Shown piece by piece: positions 58,501 through 64,000 of a DNA stretch of 64,000 bases. The notes under the pieces are model-generated. The model saw only the letters and a program-made list of their open reading frames with translations, had not been told where the DNA came from and did no database searches. Both the position numbers and the translations under genes were made by a program. Source of the stretch: Oegoconia quadripuncta (taxonomy: Eukaryota; Arthropoda; Insecta; Lepidoptera; Autostichidae). The DNA is taken from the NCBI GenBank assembly GCA_949316235.1, contig OX438754.1:7487501-7551500 (forward strand), written 5' to 3'. How positions within the stretch are numbered: the first letter of the stretch is position 1; every line of letters begins with the position of its first letter.

Positions 58501-61500
58501 GCTATAAATATCTTATTATTAATATTTTGAATGTTATCATCCTCTCAGAATTCTGTATACACGTGGGTAAGGGATCACCGTCTCCACCACCGCTACTCGG
58601 ACACGGATGCCGACCCACACAATGCCAAGCGAGGTTTTTTCTTCAGCCACGTAGGCTGGTTGATGATGAGGAAACATCCCTACGTCGCGAAGTTCGGACA
58701 ACAAATTGACATGAGCGACATGACAGCCGATTGGATGGTTATGCTACAAAAGAAGTAAGTTTCAAATATGTAGTTACCTCCTTTTAAAGTCAAGATAAAA
58801 GCTACACATGGTTTTCAAACTATTGTTTGTGTTTTGAGGGGGGTGAATTTTTGCACGTCACTCTAATTAATGTTAGTTACTTATTTAATTAAGAGCCCTA
58901 CTCTTGTCGATGGAGTTTTTTCCATGTCTCTATGCTCTCCGCCTTTCTCTTGACCTCCTGATACGACATGACGTTCAACTTCTCTTCTCTTCTGAACTCG
59001 GTGCAACACTCATTGATACACTGATTTTTGGTAACAGATAAGGAAACCGAGTAGGATAAGTTTTACGTTTATTGATCAGTTCTTTTATTAAGAAAACACG
59101 AGGTGGAATTAAAAAACGAATAAGCTACTCCTAAGTAACAGATGTTTTATCTCTCAGATTACCATCAGTGAGTGATGAAACATACCCTAAGGTAGCCTGC
59201 ACTTATAATATACGTAGTTTGAAAGACAACATGTATAAGTCCTGTATAATATAATAATAATAATAAATAATTTATCTCCAGACAATAACGTCCATGATTG
59301 TTAGGACAATCTTCTTTAACGATGTTAGTAAACAGTGGTAGATATTGAAAATGTGACATGTATAAATATGCACTATTGGATCTCCATTAACCCAGCTTAT
59401 TTGCAATACATTTACAGTAAACCGAGTGTGTATGTTGCCACCATGACACGTCACAGGCAATCAGCAAAATATTTCGCTGCAGGCAACCAACGTACAGGAA
59501 TTAGAATAACGTTAGCTCCATAGAATAATATTAATAAAAAATTTTCGACACGAAGACCGACCGTGATTGCCAACTAATTCCAGATTACTTTCTTTTCAGA
59601 TATTATTTGTACTTCTACTTTATGTTAGCAGTGTTTATGCCCATGTGGATTCCGGTCCAATACTTCGGAGAGTCTTGGAAAAACTCTATGCTCACCTGCT
59701 ATTTCTGTCGCTATGCCTTCCAACTCAACGCAACCTGGTTGGTCAACAGCGCCGCTCATCTCTACGGTACCAGGCCTTACGATAAGTTAGTATTTTTTTA
59801 AATACCATAGTAGAGCAGTTAAGTCTTCACAAACATTAAAAGTATAATGCTTCAAACAAAATTCACTTCAGACAGGGGCGAGCGCATCGTCGTTGAAACA
59901 TTTAAAGTCCCGCTAGTTTTGACGACATCCACTCAATAACATAGGTTGGTTTAAATCTTTTTACGATGCGGGAAACGGTTTACCTACCATGTTGAACTAC
60001 GATAATTGTAAACCAAAAACCGGCCAAGTGCGTCTCGGACCACGTGTAGGGTTCCGTAGTAGTCCGTCGCAATATCTGAACTTAGAAGGGAGCTATTTGT
60101 TATCATCATTGTGAAAAATTTAATGTATCCAAAAACAACCGTGTAACTGGCAACGGACACTTGACTGACAAAAACTTACAAAGCATAGGTCAATATTTTG
60201 CAACATCCGTGAATCGAATATCTGTTTAAGATGACTCCTAATATTTTTGAACGAAACGAAAAATAATATTTCTCACGATAACTAACCAATATTATAAATG
60301 CGAAAGTTTCGATGTTTGTTTGTTCGTTGCTCAATTACGGCGAAAGGGATGAACGGATTTGGACTAAATTTGATATATAGGTAGAATATACTCTGCATTA
60401 AGGTATAGGATAATTTTTATCCCGATAAAGTGACTAGTTCCCGCGGGATGAGCAAATTTCCGTGATAAAGTTATTCCATGCAGGCGAAGTTGCGGGCGGA
60501 AAGGTAGGAAAATATAAAAAAACATCCCCACTGTACAGTAGGTTACTTAGTTATTTATTTAAGAGCCCTGCTCATGTCGGTGGAGGTTTTCCATCTCTCT
60601 GCTATCCGCCTTCCTCTTGACCTCCTGATACGACACGACGTTCAATTTCTTATTCATCTGTTTTCTAGTACTAAGAGCCGCAGATAATCTAAATGCATCC
60701 GTACGAATGAATTGCAAAATCAAACTTTTTTCAGGAATTTACAATCAGTAGTATCGTATTATAACTATAATTTTCTATGTAAGCAGCCTTATTATAAAAA
60801 AAATATCATTGTTTTAAATATTTTGATTTAGTATCGTTATTTTGGGGCCTGTCCAGACGGAACCTCCACTATGTGACATGTCTGACTCGAAGGCTGGATA
60901 CGCCCTTGTGTGTGAATCAAAATTTAAATTGCAAACTATTTCCAGAAATCTGCAGCCAGTGGAATCGTGGTTTGTGTCATGGCTCACCATGGGTGAGGGC
61001 TGGCACAACTACCACCACGCATTCCCCTGGGACTACAAAGCAGCTGAACTAACAACGCTCTTTAACTACTCCGCTAATGCAATCAAGTTCTTTGAAATGA
61101 TTGGCCTTGCATACGACTTGAAGACGGTTTCTCCAGAAGTGGTAAGACATTACTATTATTTTTATTACAATGCCGTCATTTACAGTCACATTTTCCCCAT
61201 CAACACGTTCTGAGATACATCACCAGACACAATAAAAGTTTTGTTTGTTGGTAAACGCTTTATTGTAGAAAAAGGCAATACATTAATTTTACATTGATAC
61301 AGAATTTGAGTTGTATTGTCAATTATAACGCGTTTCTTTTCGAAATATGATGTGTCCCGGAATGTGTTAAAAGTTTATTTTCACAGTTTCATGCTTGTCT
61401 TTTCCGAAATGTTTTGAGCATATACTCGTATATTGTCGTTGGAATTCCATGAATTCTTGACAATACTACTACCACTCAAGCGCTACTTTTACAAGCTTTA

Positions 61501-62740
61501 ATTTAACTTACAATGTTCGTTTATAAGTTGTCTGTAAGGAGTTGCTCCTTTTTATATAAACATCTTCGTTGTTTTTGAGGCACTATTTATGAGGCTTGTA
61601 AATTTAGATGGCACTATTTATGCACAATTTTTTGGGATAACAGTTCGGCCTCATCTTCACTTAATATCAGGTGTGATTGAAGTCGAGTGCTAACCCGTTG
61701 TGTATAAAAATTTATTTAAATCGTAGGTGAAGCGGTCTCTGTATGTGAGGATTGGGGATTCCAGCAACACGTGACGCCAGAATGCTCATTTCAAATATTG
61801 AATAACTCTTAAACTACAGTGGCACAATTCCTTTACGCACTATATCAGCCCAGTTTTTTGACCATAGCTGAATTCCACTTTAGGTATTCTAGCATCACGT
61901 ACGTCAATTGATAAAACTACCGACGTAAGCCAGGTTCTGTTCGCTATATCCGGAGTCCATCATCAGATAATCTCAATAAATTTAAAGATACTATAAAACA
62001 GACACTTTTTAACAAAGCATATTATAAAATATCAGACTATTTAGATGATGATCATCCCTGGACATAATCAGATCGTTCTCATGCCAGGCTTATAGGCTCA
62101 CAATTAATAATGAAATATAAAAACCTTTATGTAAAATCAAAGCCTGATTTTAAAAGAGCAACCCTTCGAGTTTCTTGCTTGTTCTTCTCAGGGGAAAATT
62201 GCATTCTGAACAAGCAGTAGCTTAAAAAATTGAAATTTGACTATTTTAAGTGTACTCTGTGTCCCTACAAAATAAAGCATTTTTGACTTTGACTTAGATC
62301 TTAACCAAATTGATATGGGACTACCCTATAGTGATAATCTCTATCAAACAAAAATAGTCATCTAAAAATTGATAATATATGATGAATGGAACAAAAAAAA
62401 CACAGTCGAATTGACAACTCGTCTTTTTATAGTCGTAAAAACGATGATTTCTGTGTTGAAGAAACCACTAACTTATTTACTTTCTCCATTACAATCGCAG
62501 GTAGACAAAAGAATCCTACGTTCTGGCGACGGAACCCACTACGTGTACGGCAACGAGAAAGCACGTGACTCGGTGGAGGCTTTCGGTATCGTGCATCCTA
62601 TGAACCTAACCTACAACGTGAAGTACCCAATGCCGTCAAACATCACGGCAAGGAATAAGGTTGAGATTCTACGTCGAGAGAAGGAGGACGTCTTCAAGCT
62701 CTCAAATTGCATTGATACGAGAAAAGAAGCTTCTGGTTAA
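55529..62740 (+). CDS. Acyl-CoA desaturase D3 (6 exons, 402 aa), QPVE signature
   Basis: Exons: 55529-55778, 58326-58456, 58549-58754, 59600-59785, 60946-61141, 62501-62740; the frame is open throughout. A membrane fatty acyl-CoA desaturase with HRYYTH (100-105), HRLHH (137-141) and HNYHH (278-282), plus QPVE at 261-264. Exons 2-5 have the same lengths as in D1 and D2; exon 6 is two codons longer and differs most in its middle (NKVEILRREKEDVF against LKDEGLPLFYENDVL in D2). Residue 127, at the end of exon 2, is Glu where D1 and D2 have Gln, and the donor there is the weaker GTTTGT. Intron 2 is only 92 bp, the shortest in the cluster. AATAAA at 62929 gives a 3' UTR of about 200 nt. Function beyond fatty-acyl desaturation is not inferable. 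Confidence 0.94.
55893..56140 (+). mobile_element. SINE-A variant, diverged
   Basis: GATTGGTGTAGTGGATAGTG and GCGGGTTCGAATCCCGCGAC form the tRNA-like boxes; the body ends 'gggactagatgattggtgta'. It differs from other SINE-A copies in the anticodon-like region. It lies in D3 intron 1. Confidence 0.78.
56225..56850 (-). mobile_element. LINE endonuclease-RT linker fragment (RTE-like)
   Basis: The sense frame YDAWKKKAKIAKIAVAITRA, then LYRLTKARQSKARDISQIK, matches the conserved linker ahead of the RT in RTE-type elements (KAKKEAKKAV / IYRLAKARERKTRDLNQVK pattern). Upstream frames are broken. It lies in D3 intron 1. Confidence 0.75.
57905..58080 (+). mobile_element. SINE-C, 3' two-thirds
   Basis: 'gtgcatccgactgctcttaa', 'gaggaaacctgcatgcctga' and 'cctatatccttgtagttgga' are SINE-C landmarks. 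The tRNA-like head is missing. Confidence 0.75.
58883..59005 (-). repeat. LINE ORF2 C-terminal remnant, copy 1
   Basis: Sense shows a MSYQEVKRKAES-like frame ending LHRQE, then a stop. A second copy is at 60545-60665 in the next intron. Confidence 0.6.
60287..60508 (+). mobile_element. Helitron-like non-autonomous element
   Basis: It aligns with 45949-46160 from 'aatattataaatgcgaaagt' to 'gcgggcggaaagg'. The 3' CTAG is decayed to GTAG. It lies in D3 intron 4. Confidence 0.68.
60545..60665 (-). repeat. LINE ORF2 C-terminal remnant, copy 2
   Basis: The sense frame NKKLNVVSYQEVKRKADSRE ends ENLHRHEQGS and a stop. It is better preserved than copy 1. Confidence 0.62.
61560..61915 (-). repeat. 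Foldback-family arm interrupted by a SINE-B fragment
   Basis: It matches the D2 intron 1 complex in reverse ('cagcaacacgtgac', 'taactcttaaactacagtgg', 'tattctagcatcacgt'). At about 61641-61708 it is interrupted by a plus-strand SINE-B end ('atatcaggtgtgattgaagt', 'gctaacccgttgtgtataaa'). It lies in D3 intron 5. Confidence 0.65.
61960..62290 (+). mobile_element. LINE ORF2 C-terminus and 3' tail
   Basis: NKFKDTIKQTLFNKAYYKIS DYLDDDHPW can be read, then a 3' UTR with 'gagtttcttgcttgttcttc' and AATAAAGCATTTTTGACTTTGACTT as the end. It lies in D3 intron 5. Confidence 0.7.
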
Positions 62741-62928
62741 GAAATGATGGTGCTGGAGTATTTTGAATGATAACAAGTATTTAATTTGTTAGGATATTTT
62801 TAAACCAAGGCATTTATTGTTTTTATGTAAAGTTGAATTACACAAAATGTTTTACAGTAATTTTTCTACATAGTAAATAATTTTTATCAAGGTATGAAGA
62901 TAGTAGACTTGATTTGCACGAAGTTGAA

Positions 62929-62934
62929 AATAAA
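62929..62934 (+). promoter_or_regulatory. Poly(A) signal of D3
   Basis: AATAAA 189 nt after the D3 stop codon; more AATAAA motifs follow at 62957-62968. Confidence 0.65.
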
Positions 62935-63509
62935 CTAACATAAACACATAACATAAAATAAAATAAAACTCTTTGTGGCCCCATTTCTTGCATTAAAACA
63001 AAGTTTTATTTATAAAAATAATGAAAAAAACATTAAAAACTAGACTAAGGTGCCAATAAAAAATCAAAAATAAGAAGAAATTACTCAATTGAATTAGGCC
63101 GGTGGGAGGCCTCTATGCGGTTCCTCGTAGGTAATTTTTTTTGAATGTCTACTTCGTTTGGGCCCTGCCGTGCGCTTCCTCAATTCGTAATTGATGTAAT
63201 CAGCTAACTATACTTACGCGAATTCCGACCCTGGCCTAAATCAATTATCTATTTTTTTTTATTTTGGATTTTTTATAGGAACCATATTCGAGTTTACAAC
63301 AAATTATTCCAGCACCCCTTCGAAATGGGTGTCAGATGGGTGTCAGGTCTCGTCGGAAAAAATTCAAAAACAGAAAAGTATTTAAATATAATATACCTAT
63401 ATAATATATATATTTTGTGCCATGCTGGAGACATTTGTTGTAAAGTGTGACAAATGGCTGCTATATAGCGTCTACCATATTGGATTTGTCATGACGTCAT
63501 CTACCCTAT
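62935..63509. other. Downstream of D3, nothing recognised
   Basis: A/T-rich sequence without a conserved frame or known repeat that I can name. Confidence 0.55.
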
Positions 63510-64000
63510 GATACTCCCGTGACTTGTACGAAGTCCATGGTTGAGCGCACGAATTTGGCATTAAAGGCTACTGCCAAACTGGATACCTCCAGTTGTGGTA
63601 CCGCCAACCTCGTCAAATTCAATGCGACCAAAACACAGGCGTGTCTGTTCACCAGCAAACGGAATCCATTTCACCTGAATCCAACTTTCCGGGATGTATC
63701 CATACCAATCTCTGACCATCTCAATCTTTTGGGTCTGGAGCTTGGCATTCTCCTCAAGGTCAGGCGATATTTTACGCCGAATCAGGCTCGCGACAGAATA
63801 CTGCTGTCACCTTTGGGATGGTTCAGCCAAGTACCAGCTGGCTGCACTCGTTTCTGTGGAATAACGTGCCAAAAGACTCATTGGTGACCATTCGATCACT
63901 GCTAAATTTCAGAGCCTCGAACACCGTCACAAGGCCGCCTGTCTCTCAATCTTTTACAGGACTTGGAATTACACAATCTTATTCCACCATCGCCATTTCG
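63510..64000 (+). mobile_element. Jockey-like LINE ORF2 fragment (fragment 3 of 3), cut by window end
   Basis: VKFNATKTQACLFTSKRNPF and LNLLGLELG belong to the RT thumb region. AKFQSLEHRHKAACLSIFYR, in a shifted frame at about 63906-63965, matches the start of the fragment at 39409-39885. Frameshifts are present. Confidence 0.82.

Noticed and set aside
1..64000. CRISPR array, prokaryotic operon, viral gene or gene cluster for a new defence system
   Set aside because: No regularly spaced identical repeats, no co-directional intronless genes and no viral protein motifs were seen; everything points to an insect genome.

Overview
The window looks like genomic DNA from a moth or other lepidopteran. 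Its genes are split into short exons with GT-AG introns. It carries a tandem cluster of insect-type acyl-CoA desaturases whose signature motif (QPVE) belongs to the lepidopteran series. The spaces between exons are packed with tRNA-derived SINEs, R1-clade and other non-LTR retrotransposon pieces, a mariner remnant, TA-flanked MITEs and Helitron-like elements. No prokaryotic or viral gene was seen. I read six protein-coding genes exon by exon; every splice phase closes.

Left part, minus strand. Positions 265-5112 hold the first four coding exons of a tetraspanin of the TspanC8 type; the gene runs off the left edge. Next come about 4.7 kb of repeats, including a 5'-truncated R1-clade LINE at 7693-8986. 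Two complete eight-exon genes for secreted trypsin-like serine proteases follow head to tail: P1 (9817-19610, 280 aa) and P2 (20156-25980, 277 aa). Both have a signal peptide, a CECG propeptide, an R/IVGG activation site, the His-Asp-Ser triad and the Asp of trypsin specificity.

Middle. Positions 25981-29414 form a gene-free spacer with a three-unit tandem repeat, a pyrimidine-rich tract and a SINE-in-SINE nest.

Right part, plus strand. Three complete six-exon acyl-CoA desaturase genes lie in tandem: D1 (29588-36024, 398 aa), D2 (40930-51435, 400 aa) and D3 (55529-62740, 402 aa). Exons 2 to 5 are the same length in all three (131, 206, 186 and 196 nt). Each gene has its own TATA box and arthropod initiator 31-32 bp apart. 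All histidine boxes are present, but the first reads HRFYTH, HRYYAH or HRYYTH instead of the usual HRLW[SA]H. The introns differ greatly and carry different transposable elements.

The most interesting features are the desaturase cluster with its unusual first histidine box and shared promoter layout, several palindromic elements in the desaturase introns, a degenerate minisatellite in a P2 intron, and a GC-AG intron in P1 beside a SINE. I did not find a clearly new biological system.
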